A stretch of DNA of 64,000 nucleotides, from contig CAVQDQ010000004.1 in NCBI GenBank assembly GCA_963711315.1, positions 372,001 to 436,000 of the forward strand, written 5' to 3'. The notes under the pieces are model-generated. The model was not told where the DNA came from. It saw only the letters and a program-made list of their open reading frames with translations, and ran no database searches. Both the position numbers and the translations under genes were made by a program. The stretch comes from PALSA-612 sp963711315. Its GTDB lineage: Bacteria; Actinomycetota; Thermoleophilia; Gaiellales; Gaiellaceae. Shown here in pieces: positions 8,195-17,542 of the stretch. How positions within the stretch are numbered: position 1 is the stretch's first letter; the number at the start of each line of letters is the position of its first letter.

Positions 8195-9709
8195 GTGGCA
8201 AGCGAGCCTGCGCCCTCGGAGCAGCCCGCCGGCGCGCCGGAGGAACGCCGCGACCTCGGAGACATCCGGCGCGCGAAGCCGTTCGTCGTGGCTCGCTCGC
8301 AACTGCGGACCGTCGTCTTCCGCGTCGGCGGCGTCGCCCTCCTCATCTTCCTGGACATCTGCGGCCTCGCGCTGGCGCTCTATGCCGCGCTCGCGCTGAG
8401 GGAGACCTACTACGGGAACACGCCAATTCTCTGGGGCGTGCTCTGGGAGGCGGAGCGCGAGTGGCTGCCGTTCGTCTCGCTCGTCATGGTGCTCGTGTTC
8501 TCGCAGGCGCGCCTGTACGCGAGCCGCGAGCGCCGCGCCGGCTTCGGCAGGGTCGTCTCGTCGCTCTTCCTCGTCGCGCTGCTCACGTTCGCCTTCGGGC
8601 TAGGCACCGGGCACGAGTTCTCGACCTTCGGCCTCATTCCGACCACTGCGGTGATCGGCGCTCTGCTCATCGGCCTCTTCCGTGCGAGCTACGACGTCGT
8701 CACGCAGGAGATCTTCCACATGCTCGGCATCCGCCGCCGCGCCGTGCTCGTCGGCGAAGGCGAGCACCTGCTCCATCTCTACCGAACGCTCGGTGCGGGC
8801 CGCAGCGGCATCGAGTACGAGCTGCTGGGCATCGTGACGAGTGACGAGGAGACGGACTTGCCACTCCCGAGGCTCGGCAGCGCCGAATCGCTGCGGGCGA
8901 TCCTCACGGAGCAACCCGTCGACGAGCTGATCGTCACGGACTCCGACTTCGGCGAGCGCGACCTGCTCGAGCTCGTCGACCAGGCTCACCGTTCCGGCGT
9001 TCGCATCCGCATCGCGCCGAGGACGACCGAGCTGCTGACGAAGCACGCGGACTACATCCCGGGCCAGGGGATACCGCTCTTCGAGATCAGACAGCCGGTG
9101 CTCGTGGGTCTCGACTGGGCGGTGAAGCGGGCCTTCGACGTCATCGTGTCCCTCGTCGTGCTCGTCGTAGGTCTGCCCCTCTGGCTCGCGATCGCGGCTG
9201 CCGTGAAGCTCACATCGCGTGGCCCGGTGCTCTATACCGACCGCCGCGTCGGCCTGGGAGAGCAGGAATTCGAAATGTTGAAGTTCCGGACGATGTACGC
9301 GGACGCCGCCGATCAGCAATCGGAGCTCGAGGACGCGAACGAGGCCCCAGGCGCGCTCTTCAAGATCCGCGACGACCCGCGTGTTACGCGCGTCGGCCGC
9401 TTCCTGCGCCGCTTCTCGCTGGACGAGGTCCCGAATCTCGTCAACGTCCTCCGTGGCGAGATGAGCCTGGTCGGCCCGCGTCCGCTGCCGACCCGTGACT
9501 TCAGCCTGCTCGAGGAGTGGCACCTGAAGCGGTACCTCGTGCTGCCGGGGATGACCGGGCTCTGGCAGATCTCCGGGCGCTCGAACCTCTCCTTCGACGA
9601 CCTCGTCCGGCTCGACTTCTACTACCTCGACAACTGGTCGATCTGGCTCGACATCACCATCCTCGCGCGCACGATCCCAGCGGTGATCTCGCAGCGGGGG
9701 GCGTACTGA
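8195..9709 (+). CDS. Polyprenyl glycosylphosphotransferase (WcaJ/CpsE type initiating enzyme)
   Basis: This 504-residue membrane enzyme starts at GTG 8195. Residues about 40-160 contain four membrane helices, followed by a Rossmann-like CoA-binding-3 domain (RRAVLVGEGEHLLHLYRTL). The C-terminal bacterial sugar transferase domain begins VKRAFDVIVSLVVL and shows the family's hallmarks: KFRTM, DPRVTRVGRFLRR, SLDEVPNLVNVLRGEMSLVGPRPLP and GLWQISGRS. It moves a sugar-1-phosphate from a UDP-sugar to undecaprenyl phosphate, the first step of glycan assembly. A second initiating enzyme of the WecA type lies at 32590-34407, so two carriers or two glycans may be started from this locus. Confidence 0.9.
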   Translation: MASEPAPSEQPAGAPEERRDLGDIRRAKPFVVARSQLRTVVFRVGGVALLIFLDICGLALALYAALALRETYYGNTPILWGVLWEAEREWLPFVSLVMVLVFSQARLYASRERRAGFGRVVSSLFLVALLTFAFGLGTGHEFSTFGLIPTTAVIGALLIGLFRASYDVVTQEIFHMLGIRRRAVLVGEGEHLLHLYRTLGAGRSGIEYELLGIVTSDEETDLPLPRLGSAESLRAILTEQPVDELIVTDSDFGERDLLELVDQAHRSGVRIRIAPRTTELLTKHADYIPGQGIPLFEIRQPVLVGLDWAVKRAFDVIVSLVVLVVGLPLWLAIAAAVKLTSRGPVLYTDRRVGLGEQEFEMLKFRTMYADAADQQSELEDANEAPGALFKIRDDPRVTRVGRFLRRFSLDEVPNLVNVLRGEMSLVGPRPLPTRDFSLLEEWHLKRYLVLPGMTGLWQISGRSNLSFDDLVRLDFYYLDNWSIWLDITILARTIPAVISQRGAY

Positions 9710-9725
9710 CCGCCATACTCCCGCC

Positions 9726-10964
9726 GTGAAGTCACCGAAGATTCTTGCCCTCGCGTCGGCGATCGACCTCGACTTCAAGTACGGATGCACGCCGGCCTGG
9801 TGGCAGATGTGGAAGGGCCTACACGAGGCCGGCGTCGATCTCATCGTCACGCCCTATCGCGGGCGTGCCATCGAGGCGCCGTGGTGGCGCACCGAGCCGA
9901 ACCCCTGCTACCGCGAGGGCGAGATCTTCGTGAGCAGCCGTGACGCCGTCGCGCGGGCGATGGGAGACACGCACTTCCGCCGCGGGGAGGAGCACCCTCC
10001 CGACGGGACGCTGGACAAGCTCGTTCGGCAAGCGATCTGGCGCTGGGTGACGCCACGTTGGCAGCGCCATGTCGAGCGAATCCTCGTGCGGGAGCGCGAC
10101 GTCGACGCCGTCGTCGTGTTTGGCGTGCCGATGAGCCACTTCCGGGGTCTCCCCGAGTGGCTGCGGAACCGCTTCTCCATCCCGGTCGTCTTCTACGACG
10201 GCGACGTACCGATGAGCTTGCCCGAGTACGGCGGCATGGACACGGGTTTCAACAACTACCACGGCGCCGAACCGGGCGAGTACGACCTCGTCGTCTGCAA
10301 CTCGGAGGGGGGCCTGGGCCGACTGCGCGAGCTCGGGGCCCGTCGCGCCGAGGCGATCTTCTGGGGGGCCGACCCGGAGCTCTTCCGCCCGCTGCCGGTC
10401 GAGAAGACGAACGACGTGTACTTCTACGGCTACGGGGAGAAGTTCCGCGCGGACTGGATCGAGAGCATGGTCGTGACGCCGAGCGGCCGCCTTGCAGACG
10501 CCGACTTTGCGCTCGGCGGCAACGACTTTCGCAGCGACATCGGCAGCGCGCGGTATGCGGGTGACGTGCCGTTCAACGTCTTTCCGAACGCGATCTCGGC
10601 TGCGCGCATCAACCTCAACATCACCCGTCGTCCGCACGCAACCGTGCCCATGTCGTCCACCTCGCGCCCATTCGAGCTCGCGATGGCGGGCGCGACCATC
10701 GTCTCGAATCCGCACGCGGGCATCGAGCGCTGGTTCGAGCCCGGCCGCGAGCTCGTCGTCGTCGCGAGCACCGACGAGGCTGTCTCGACGTACGAGGAGC
10801 TGCTCGGCGATCCCGCTCAGGCTGAGCAGCTCGGCCGCGCTGCTCGCGAGCGCGCCCTCGACGAGCACACGTACGTCCACCGTGCACGGCGCCTGCTCGA
10901 GCTGCTCGAGATCTCTGTCCCGGGAGCCATGAAAGAGCCTCTCGAGAGCCGGCATGGGACCTGA
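9726..10964 (+). CDS. Glycosyltransferase, CgeB/YkvP-like
   Basis: A 412-residue protein from GTG 9726. It opens SPKILALASAIDLDFKYGCTP and contains DAVVVFGVPMSHFRGLPEW, a conserved VVFYDGDVPMSLPEYGGMDTGFNN segment (shown in parts) and a DLVVCNSEGG strand. The C-terminal third looks like the Glyco_trans_1_2 domain of CgeB: ARINLNITRRPHATVPMS followed by SRPFELAMAGATIVSNPHAG. That domain normally works as a GT-B donor half. It begins a plus-strand operon that runs to 13631; CATACT lies 6 bases before the start and may be a weak -10 box. Its stop overlaps the methyltransferase start by 11 bases. Donor unknown. Confidence 0.72.
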   Translation: MKSPKILALASAIDLDFKYGCTPAWWQMWKGLHEAGVDLIVTPYRGRAIEAPWWRTEPNPCYREGEIFVSSRDAVARAMGDTHFRRGEEHPPDGTLDKLVRQAIWRWVTPRWQRHVERILVRERDVDAVVVFGVPMSHFRGLPEWLRNRFSIPVVFYDGDVPMSLPEYGGMDTGFNNYHGAEPGEYDLVVCNSEGGLGRLRELGARRAEAIFWGADPELFRPLPVEKTNDVYFYGYGEKFRADWIESMVVTPSGRLADADFALGGNDFRSDIGSARYAGDVPFNVFPNAISAARINLNITRRPHATVPMSSTSRPFELAMAGATIVSNPHAGIERWFEPGRELVVVASTDEAVSTYEELLGDPAQAEQLGRAARERALDEHTYVHRARRLLELLEISVPGAMKEPLESRHGT

Positions 10965-11649
10965 GCCCACATCCGAGAGCGGCAAGTACTGGCAGGAGCA
11001 TGTGCTGAGCTGGGAAGCCGGCGCGTACTACAAGGACCGGCGTACGAGCCCTTCCCTCTGGGACAGGACGTCGTCGGTCTTCCGGGGACGGGCCATGTAC
11101 GTCCGCATGGACGCGGCCTTGCAGCTCGTCTCCCCGCACGTCGCCGGGCGACAGGTCCTCGACATCGGTTGCGGTTCGGGACGCTTTGCCTTCCAGCTGC
11201 TGGCAGCCGGCGCGGAGCGTGTCGTCGGCGTTGACGTCTCTTCAGCCGCGATAGAGGCGGCAGACGCGCAGCGCCGGCAGAGCCCGTCCGCCGACCGGCT
11301 CGACTTCAGGCTCATGGATGTGACCAATCCCGAGACGGAGCTGCCGCAGGTCGATCTGATCACCGCGCTCGGCGTGATCGAGTACTTCGATGCGCAGGAG
11401 CTTTCCGTCGTGCTCGGGAACTTCAAGACGACGCACTTCCTGATCGACTTTCCCGACGTCGAGGGACGAAAGCGGAACCGGCTGACCTGGTACCTCCGTC
11501 AGGTGTACCTGAGCGTGAACCGATGCCCTGGCGTCTACCTCTACTCGCAGGACGAGTTCCGGCGCATGGCCGTAGAGCACGGCTTCGAGGGAGTGTGGTT
11601 CGCGCGCCGTTCCGCGTTCGACTTCGCCACGAACCTGCCGCGGTCATGA
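10954..11649 (+). CDS. SAM-dependent methyltransferase, class I
   Basis: A 231-residue enzyme from ATG 10954, overlapping the previous gene by 11 bases. SAM motif I is VLDIGCGSGRFAFQLL, followed by VVGVDVSSAAIEAA (acidic residue binding the ribose), DFRLMDV and VDLITALGVIEYF. The C-terminal part (LIDFPDVEGRKRNRL) resembles methyltransferases in sugar clusters that act on lipid-linked or nucleotide-linked sugars. Its stop shares bases with the ATG of the deacetylase (ATGA). O-methylation of a glycan is the contextual guess; the acceptor is not known. Confidence 0.8.
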   Translation: MGPEPTSESGKYWQEHVLSWEAGAYYKDRRTSPSLWDRTSSVFRGRAMYVRMDAALQLVSPHVAGRQVLDIGCGSGRFAFQLLAAGAERVVGVDVSSAAIEAADAQRRQSPSADRLDFRLMDVTNPETELPQVDLITALGVIEYFDAQELSVVLGNFKTTHFLIDFPDVEGRKRNRLTWYLRQVYLSVNRCPGVYLYSQDEFRRMAVEHGFEGVWFARRSAFDFATNLPRS

Positions 11650-12518
11650 GCAGACGGATCGCCTGCCTCACGTTGGACGTGGAGGCGGACTTCGACGACC
11701 CCGAGGGGCGTATCGGCCTCTTCGAGGACAAGGCGCTGCTGAGCCAGTACGCCAGGATCATCGAACGGACCGGTGCCAAGGTCACGGCCTTTCTCGTCAC
11801 GTCGCTACTCGACAGGTACGGCGACAGCTGTCAGCGGCTGCGGGAGCTGATGCCGGTGGAGTTCGCGATCCACTCGCATGCCCATGACCTGCGGAATCCG
11901 TGCACGCGTGCCGACATCGAGGCGGCCGTGAGCGCGTTTCGCGCTTTCACCGGCAGGGATCCGATCGGCTATCGCGCGCCGGTCGGAAAGCTCACGCGCG
12001 AGGGTCTCGACACGTTGCTCGATCTCGGCTTCCGATACGACTCGAGCATCTATCCGTCTGTGCGGCCGGGGAAGTGGGGGCATAACAACCTGCATCTGTC
12101 AGTCGCGCCTTTCAGGATCACGCGCGGCGCCAAGTCGATCATCGAGGTACCGTTCGCGACCCTCTCGGGTGTGCGGCTGGACTTCTCTCTGAGCTACGTC
12201 AAGTTGCTGGGCTGGAGGGCGTACGAGCTGCTGATGAAGGCATTCCCACTGCCGGACCACATCGCCGTGTTGACGCATCCATACGACCACTACGTCCATC
12301 GTTTGCCGTACGACATCGGCGGCTATGAAGGCCGGCTGCTGAGGCGCAACGCCGGTGCCGCCTTCGAGCTGCTCGAGAGGATGCTGCGTTTCTTGCGCAC
12401 GAGAGGGTACGAGTTCGCGCTCTTGAGCGAGCTGTGCGACTACCTTGCGCCGACTCCACTGCGAGAGCTGTCCATCGAGAACGTGATTCGCGAGCGTTCG
12501 TCCGCCGCAAAGGCTTAG
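11646..12518 (+). CDS. Polysaccharide deacetylase (carbohydrate esterase 4)
   Basis: 290 residues from ATG 11646. It carries the NodB motifs: LTLDVEADF (motif 1 with the catalytic/metal Asp), HSHAHDLRNP (motif 2, metal His residues), YRAPVGKLT (motif 3) and LTHPYDHY near the C-terminus. It has no signal peptide, so a cytoplasmic sugar-lipid or nucleotide-linked substrate is more likely than the finished wall polymer. Bacterial relatives in glycan loci remove N-acetyl groups from GlcNAc-type residues. Operon with the methyltransferase upstream and the GT2/DUF2304 pair downstream. Confidence 0.85.
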   Translation: MSRRIACLTLDVEADFDDPEGRIGLFEDKALLSQYARIIERTGAKVTAFLVTSLLDRYGDSCQRLRELMPVEFAIHSHAHDLRNPCTRADIEAAVSAFRAFTGRDPIGYRAPVGKLTREGLDTLLDLGFRYDSSIYPSVRPGKWGHNNLHLSVAPFRITRGAKSIIEVPFATLSGVRLDFSLSYVKLLGWRAYELLMKAFPLPDHIAVLTHPYDHYVHRLPYDIGGYEGRLLRRNAGAAFELLERMLRFLRTRGYEFALLSELCDYLAPTPLRELSIENVIRERSSAAKA

Positions 12519-12561
12519 CTCGTGGAGACTCGAGGTATCTCACTTCGACCCGCGCCTCGCG

Positions 12562-13278
12562 CGGCTACGGCGCATCGCCGTCGTTCCCGCTTACAACGAG
12601 GAGGGGTCGGTCGCCAGGGTGATCGACGAGATCCGCGCCTTCGACCCCGGCTTCGAGGTCGTTGTCGTGGACGACGGCTCCGATGATCGCACGACCGAGG
12701 TGGCCGAGGAGAAGGGCGCGCGCGTGCTCACGCTGCCGTACAACCTCGGCATCGGCGGCTCGGTGCAGACTGCCTTCCGCTACGCGCTGGAGAACGACTT
12801 CGAGCTCGCGGTGCGCCTCGACGGGGACGGCCAGCACGACGCCGCGCATCTCCCGGCGCTGATCGCCCCTGTGCTCGACGGCGAGGCGGACGTGGCCGTC
12901 GGCTCGCGCTATCTGGGAGACGGCGGCTACAGGCAGGCCGCACATCGGAATCTCGGCAACCGCATCCTGGCCGGCGCGGCGTCGCTCGTCGCGCGGCAGC
13001 ACGTCACGGATCCGTCCTCCGGCTTCCAGGCGCTCAACCGCGACGCGATCGAGCTCTTTGCGAACAACTACCCGCACGAGTTCCCGGAGGTGGAGGCCAC
13101 CGTGCTGGTCGCCAAGCATCGACTGCGCCGGGTCGAGGTTCCGGCCCCGATGCGCGAGCGGCTGGCCGGCACGTCGTCCCATGGCGTCCTCAAGTCCACG
13201 TACTTTCTGGCCAAGGTGTTGCTCGCGCTCTTCGTGGCGATCTTCCGGGGTCGCGCCGTGCCGGGGGAGACGCGGTGA
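12562..13278 (+). CDS. Glycosyltransferase family 2, dolichyl-phosphate-mannose-synthase-like; start unresolved
   Basis: The GT2 A-fold is clear: RRIAVVPAYNEEGSVARV, VVVVDDGSDDRT, LPYNLGIGGSVQTAFRYA, the DXD region RLDGDGQHDAAHL, GSRYLGDGG and TDPSSGFQALNR. No ATG, GTG or TTG exists in this frame between the in-frame stop at 12484 and GTG 12619, which would delete the first beta strand and the PAYNEE motif. A non-standard start or another indel must lie near 12523-12568; the start given is approximate. The stop overlaps the GTG of a DUF2304 protein, a common partner of polyprenyl-phosphate sugar synthases. The likely product is a polyprenyl-phosphate-linked sugar donor for the GT-C membrane enzymes. 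Confidence 0.78.
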   Translation, partial: RLRRIAVVPAYNEEGSVARVIDEIRAFDPGFEVVVVDDGSDDRTTEVAEEKGARVLTLPYNLGIGGSVQTAFRYALENDFELAVRLDGDGQHDAAHLPALIAPVLDGEADVAVGSRYLGDGGYRQAAHRNLGNRILAGAASLVARQHVTDPSSGFQALNRDAIELFANNYPHEFPEVEATVLVAKHRLRRVEVPAPMRERLAGTSSHGVLKSTYFLAKVLLALFVAIFRGRAVPGETR

Positions 13279-13631
13279 CCCCGCTCACCTTCTCCATCGC
13301 GGCGGCGATCGCCTCGGTGCTGCTCGTGCTCTTCGTGCTGGAGCTGATCCGCAAGCGACGGCTGAAGGAGCGGTACGCACTGCTCTGGCTGGCGACAGGG
13401 ATCGTGCTGCTCGTTCTCTCGCTGTGGCGATCTGGGACGAACACGATCGCCGACTGGTTCGGCGTGGAGACCTATCCGCCGGCGGTGCTGTTCGCGGTGG
13501 CCGTGTTCTTCATCTTGCTCGTGCTGCTCGACTACTCGACGGCGATCTCGAAGCTCGTCGACCAGAACGTCACCCTCGCGCAGCGCCTCGCGATCCTCGA
13601 GGAGAAGCTCAGGGAGCGAGAAAGACCGTGA
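13275..13631 (+). CDS. DUF2304 membrane protein
   Basis: A 118-residue protein from GTG 13275 (GTGA overlap). It has two or three membrane helices (SIAAAIASVLLVLFVLELI, YALLWLATGIVLLVLSLW and a third from about residue 70), then a charged helical tail KLVDQNVTLAQRLAILEEKL. This matches DUF2304 proteins, which are often encoded directly after GT2 enzymes resembling dolichyl-phosphate mannose synthase and are thought to be their membrane subunit. The tail overlaps the convergent gene at 13609 by 23 bases. Confidence 0.78.
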   Translation: MTPLTFSIAAAIASVLLVLFVLELIRKRRLKERYALLWLATGIVLLVLSLWRSGTNTIADWFGVETYPPAVLFAVAVFFILLVLLDYSTAISKLVDQNVTLAQRLAILEEKLRERERP

Positions 13632-14991
13632 CGCCGTCGTTGCCGAGCCTTCTCGGATAGCGCTCGCGCAGCGCCGCCATCAGCGGGGGCCGTTCGGCGT
13701 ACAGCCTCCCGACGACCACCGCGCGAACGTCGTTTCGCTTCAGCTCCCGGAGGATCTCGTCGTCGGTGAGGGAGCCGGTGCCAAGCCGGACGAACGACGA
13801 GTCGATCAGCTGGCCCGGCACGCGCCGGTCGGCGAGGTAGCCGACGATGGGAAGGTCCGTTCCGACGAGCCCGTCAGGCTGAGTCCGCAGACGTAGCTGT
13901 TCGGCGGCCCAGGTCACAGCGGCCGGGTCGCCGTCCTGGCGCCAGAGCCTGCGCTCCTCCTGGGCGAAGCCCACGGCGATCGCCACCGCAGCGGCGCCCG
14001 CGACTGCGTAACGCGCCGGTACCGGCGTGCGCGCGGCGGCCGCACCGAGCCCCGCGCCGGCGGGTACCGCCAGGGTGGCTGCAAGCAGCACGAAGTGATG
14101 GTCGAGCAGTGGCTGCTGCGCGGCGAGGAACACCGCCGATACGACGATCCAGGCGCCGAGCGCCAGCAGCTCGACTCGCCGGAGCAGCATGACGGCGGCG
14201 ATCAGACCGATCGGCACCAGCACGCCGGCCGGCGTTCGCCAGTCGAGCGGGTGGAGCAGCACTCGCTCGATGTTGTCCGCCACCGAAGGGCCGAGGCCGC
14301 GCGCATCGCGGTGGTCGGCGACCACGGACTCCCACAGCTCGTCCAAAGCGCCCGCGTAGGCGACGAGGAGCACCGCCCAGACGGCGAGTGCAGCCGCGAG
14401 CGCTGCGCAGGCCGCTCTCCAGGAGCGCCGGGCAACGAGTAGCACGGCCAGCGGCGCCACAACCGGAAAGGCGAGCAGCTTGACCGAGACGGCGGCTCCG
14501 GCAAGCATCCCCGCGGCCGCCCAGCGCCACGAGCAACGTCCCGCGTAGAAGGCGACCGCCACCGCGCAGAGCGCGAGGGCGACCGACGCCGTGTCCGCCT
14601 GGACGCGCGCCGCCTGCACGGGCCAGGGCGCGGTGATCGCGAGCAGCCCGACAGCCCCGAATGCACCCCACACGCGGGCGAGCTTCCTGCCGATCGCGTA
14701 GGCGGCGACCAGCCCGAGCAGCGCGACGAGAAAGAACGCGACGCGGATCCCCTCGACACCGTCGCCCGGCAACAGCGACAAGCCCTGCAGCAGGACGTAG
14801 AAGCCGGGCGGCTGCGACGCGTAGATGTCGGTCCCCAGCTCCTGCCCGTGGCGCAGGGCGTCGAGCGATGCGAGGTAGACGCCCTCGTCGTAGTTCGCGG
14901 CCGCCTCCACGCCCCGGATGTAGACGAACCCCGCGACCGCAAGCAGCCCGGCCAGCCCGAGCGCCTCGCCGAGCCACCGCCGCGAGGTCAC
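13609..14991 (-). CDS. Polytopic membrane glycosyltransferase, GT39/ArnT-like
   Basis: 460 residues from GTG 14991 (GTGA overlap with the stop before it). About eleven hydrophobic segments; after the first comes GVEAAANYDEGVYLASLDALRHGQELGTD (in parts), where NYDEGVY supplies the acidic catalytic residue expected in the first periplasmic loop of GT-C enzymes. The soluble C-terminal end contains DLPIVGYLADRRVPGQLIDSS. Last gene of a minus-strand unit from 18687 that starts with the two nucleotide-sugar enzymes. It probably glycosylates an extracytoplasmic acceptor from a polyprenyl-phosphate donor; substrate unknown. Confidence 0.75.
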   Translation of the reverse strand: MTSRRWLGEALGLAGLLAVAGFVYIRGVEAAANYDEGVYLASLDALRHGQELGTDIYASQPPGFYVLLQGLSLLPGDGVEGIRVAFFLVALLGLVAAYAIGRKLARVWGAFGAVGLLAITAPWPVQAARVQADTASVALALCAVAVAFYAGRCSWRWAAAGMLAGAAVSVKLLAFPVVAPLAVLLVARRSWRAACAALAAALAVWAVLLVAYAGALDELWESVVADHRDARGLGPSVADNIERVLLHPLDWRTPAGVLVPIGLIAAVMLLRRVELLALGAWIVVSAVFLAAQQPLLDHHFVLLAATLAVPAGAGLGAAAARTPVPARYAVAGAAAVAIAVGFAQEERRLWRQDGDPAAVTWAAEQLRLRTQPDGLVGTDLPIVGYLADRRVPGQLIDSSFVRLGTGSLTDDEILRELKRNDVRAVVVGRLYAERPPLMAALRERYPRRLGNDGVTVFLAP

Positions 14992-16631
14992 GGAACCGTG
15001 ACGGTGACGGGATTCGAGAGCAGGAAGACGTCGCCCAGCTCCGGATCGTCGATCCAGTTCGCCGCCGCGCCCACTCTGTATGTCCAGTTGCCCGGGCCCG
15101 GGCGGTCGACGGCGCTCGTCTTCCGCAGCGTCCTCAGCTCGACCGAGACGAGCGTGCAGCGGTCCGCGCCGGAGCCCGTGAAGCAGAGGTAGTCCGTCTC
15201 GGCCGGGCTGCGGAAGAGCTTGTAGAAGACGCGCGTCGAGCCCGTGTCCGGCTTGTTCCAGCTCAGCCGGACGACCGCGTTCGCTGCGTGGCCTCGAGCT
15301 CGATTTCGCGAACCGGCACGGCGATCTCGATGTGCTGGAGCACCTCGTCAGGGCCCCGCAGCGGCGAGGACGCGGCCGCCGCGACGACGGGACACAGCCC
15401 CAGCACCACGACGGCCGCGACGAGCGCGCGGCGCCCGAGCGCGCGAGGCTTGGGTAACGCCGTCCGCCGCGCGAGCTCGACGCCGTACTTGGGGATCAGC
15501 AGCGGCAACGACGCGCCGAGCAGCAGGAACGCCGGTAGGGCGGGCAGCAGGAAACGGAAGAACGCGCCGCTGTCCACGGAGGCATCGTCCGACGAGCCCT
15601 TGAGCACGAAGAAGGCCCAGAACCAGACCGACAGCATCAGCGCTACCGGAATCGAGCGGCGCGCCACTGCAATCGCGCCCGCGAACGGCAGCCACTGGAG
15701 CACGCGCATGCTCCAGAAGACCTCGCGCAGGCTGGCGAGGTTGTCGCCGATGTTGTCCCAGTTGATGTCGACGTACTTCTCGTAGGGCGCCGTCAGCGTG
15801 TCCGGGCCGAGCGCAACGACGGTCTCCTGCGAAGCGAAAGCGGGCAGGTAGCCGTAGCCGCGGTACTTCCAGACGGCGAGCGCGAGCACCGCCGGAGCAA
15901 GCGCCGCGGTGCCGACGAGGAGCTCGCGCCAGCGGCGGGCGGCTAGTAGGGCAACGGCGGGCGCGGCGAGGAAGATGAGGTTCGACGGCTTGACGACGAC
16001 GGCGAAGCCGGCGGCGAGCCCCGCGACGGCAACGGTTCGCCGGGTCTCGGTTCTCGATCGCGCGGAGCGTGAACACCGCCGACAGAAGTAGGAAGACCGT
16101 GCCCGTGTAGTCCGCCATCGCCGTCAGTCCGAGCGGCAGGGGCAGGAACTGGTCGACGTACTTCTCGTGGTACCGCTCGACGAAGAGCGGGACCGCGAGG
16201 TATGGGCCGAGCGTCCAGATGGCGGCCGCCCAGTAGCCGATCACACGGCCGCCGATGCGCGCCCCGAGCTCGTACACGCACCAGAGGGCGATCGGCGCGA
16301 CGACGAGCGCCTGCAGCAGCAGCGGCCCCGGCAGGCCTCCGAGGAAGCCGGGGCCACCGATCCACGTGAACGGCACGAGCAGCATCGGCCACCCCTGCGA
16401 GACGTTCGGCACGGTGATCGACCCGTGGCCCATGAGCCAGCCCGTGGTCCAGAACCAGATCTGGTCGCCGCCCTGGTAGAAGAGCCAGCCGTTGTGGTTC
16501 ACCCGTGCGGCGAAGACGAGCAGCGCGAGCCAGTGGACGACGAGCAGCGGCACGAGCAGGCGCCAAGGCTCACGGAGGGGGATGCCGTTCCAGATGCGGG
16601 CAGCGGCGCGCCAGACGCGCTGCGCCCTCAT
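14988..16631 (-). CDS. Polytopic membrane protein, glycosyltransferase-like (two frameshifts)
   Basis: Starts at ATG 16631 (ATGA overlap with the reductase before it) and ends at TGA 14988-14990, about 547 residues after repair. The N-terminal part has membrane helices and YQGGDQIWFWTTGWLMGHG, an acidic loop typical of GT-C proteins. An extra base in GGG 16042-16044 breaks it after AIENRD; removal restores RTVAVAGLAAGFAVVVKPSN. A missing base near 15283 breaks it again after LEATQ; repair restores a soluble C-terminal domain with VVRLSWNKPDTGSTRVFYKLF, which looks like a fibronectin-type or Ig-like beta module. A C-terminal beta module on a GT-C-like protein could bind the glycan acceptor (inference). 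Confidence 0.65.
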
Positions 16632-17542
16632 ACGGGTGCGGATGCGTGCTCTCGGTACCAGGCGATGGTGCGCTCGAGGCCGTGGCGGAGACTCGTGTGT
16701 GCGCGAAAGCCGAAGAGCTCGGTCGCCTTGGTCGTGTCGAGGAGCCGCCTCGGCTGGCCGTTCGGCTTCGACGTGTCCCACGTGATCCGGCCTTCGAAGC
16801 CGGTCAGGTCGGCGATGAGCGCAGCCAGGTCACGGATCGAGACCTCCTCACCCGAGCCGAGGTTCACGGGCTCCGGGCCGTCGTACTGCCCGGCGGCCAG
16901 CGCGATGCCGTCCGCGCAGTCCTCGACGTAGAGGAACTCTCGCGTCGGCGTTCCGTCTCCCCACAGCACGACCTCGTCGCGGCTCTCCAGCATCTTGCGG
17001 ATCAGCGCCGGGACGACGTGCGACGTCTCGAGGTCGAAGTTGTCGCGCGGCCCGTAGAGGTTCACAGGCAGCAGCGTGATGGCGTTCAGCCCGTACTGCT
17101 CGCGGTAGGCCTGCGCGCCGACGAGCAGCGCCTTCTTCGCGACGCCGTAGGGCGCATTCGTCTCCTCCGGGTAGCCGTTCCAGAGCTCCTCCTCGCGAAA
17201 AGGCACCGGGGTGAACTTGGGATACGAGCAGATCGTTCCCAGCAGTACGAGCTTGCGCACGCCCGCGATGCGGCTCTGCTCGATGACGTGCGTGCCCATC
17301 AGGAGGTTCGCGTGCCAGAATCGGCCGGGCTCGGCACGGTTGGCGCCGATGCCGCCGGCGACGGCCGCCAGGTGGAAGACAACTTCCGGCTCGGTCTCGC
17401 GGAGCAGCCGCGCCGCATCGTCCTCGTGCGTGAGGTCGTAGTCGGCGCTGCGCGGGACGATCACGTCGTGGCCGTCGCGCTCCAGCCGCTCGACGAGATG
17501 GGAGCCGAGAAAGCCCGAGCCGCCGGTGACGAGCGCCCTCAT
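16628..17542 (-). CDS. fcl: GDP-L-fucose synthase-like NAD(P)-dependent epimerase/reductase
   Basis: 304 residues from ATG 17542, overlapping the stop of the gene before (ATGA). The Rossmann motif is ALVTGGSGFLGSHLVERL. The active site shows LLGTICSYPKF with the catalytic Ser/Thr and a YGVAKKAL YxxxK motif; GGIGANR also matches GDP-4-keto-6-deoxymannose epimerase-reductases. The adjacent upstream gene is a 4,6-dehydratase, so the pair probably makes GDP-L-fucose or a related deoxysugar from GDP-mannose. That product is inferred from the family resemblance and the pairing; a different 6-deoxyhexose is possible. Confidence 0.78.
   Translation of the reverse strand: MRALVTGGSGFLGSHLVERLERDGHDVIVPRSADYDLTHEDDAARLLRETEPEVVFHLAAVAGGIGANRAEPGRFWHANLLMGTHVIEQSRIAGVRKLVLLGTICSYPKFTPVPFREEELWNGYPEETNAPYGVAKKALLVGAQAYREQYGLNAITLLPVNLYGPRDNFDLETSHVVPALIRKMLESRDEVVLWGDGTPTREFLYVEDCADGIALAAGQYDGPEPVNLGSGEEVSIRDLAALIADLTGFEGRITWDTSKPNGQPRRLLDTTKATELFGFRAHTSLRHGLERTIAWYREHASAPV

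Noticed and set aside
8600..9850. Minus-strand open frame of over 400 codons opposite the sugar transferase
   Set aside because: Antisense shadow: no motif, no plausible start signal, and the plus-strand sugar transferase is unambiguous.
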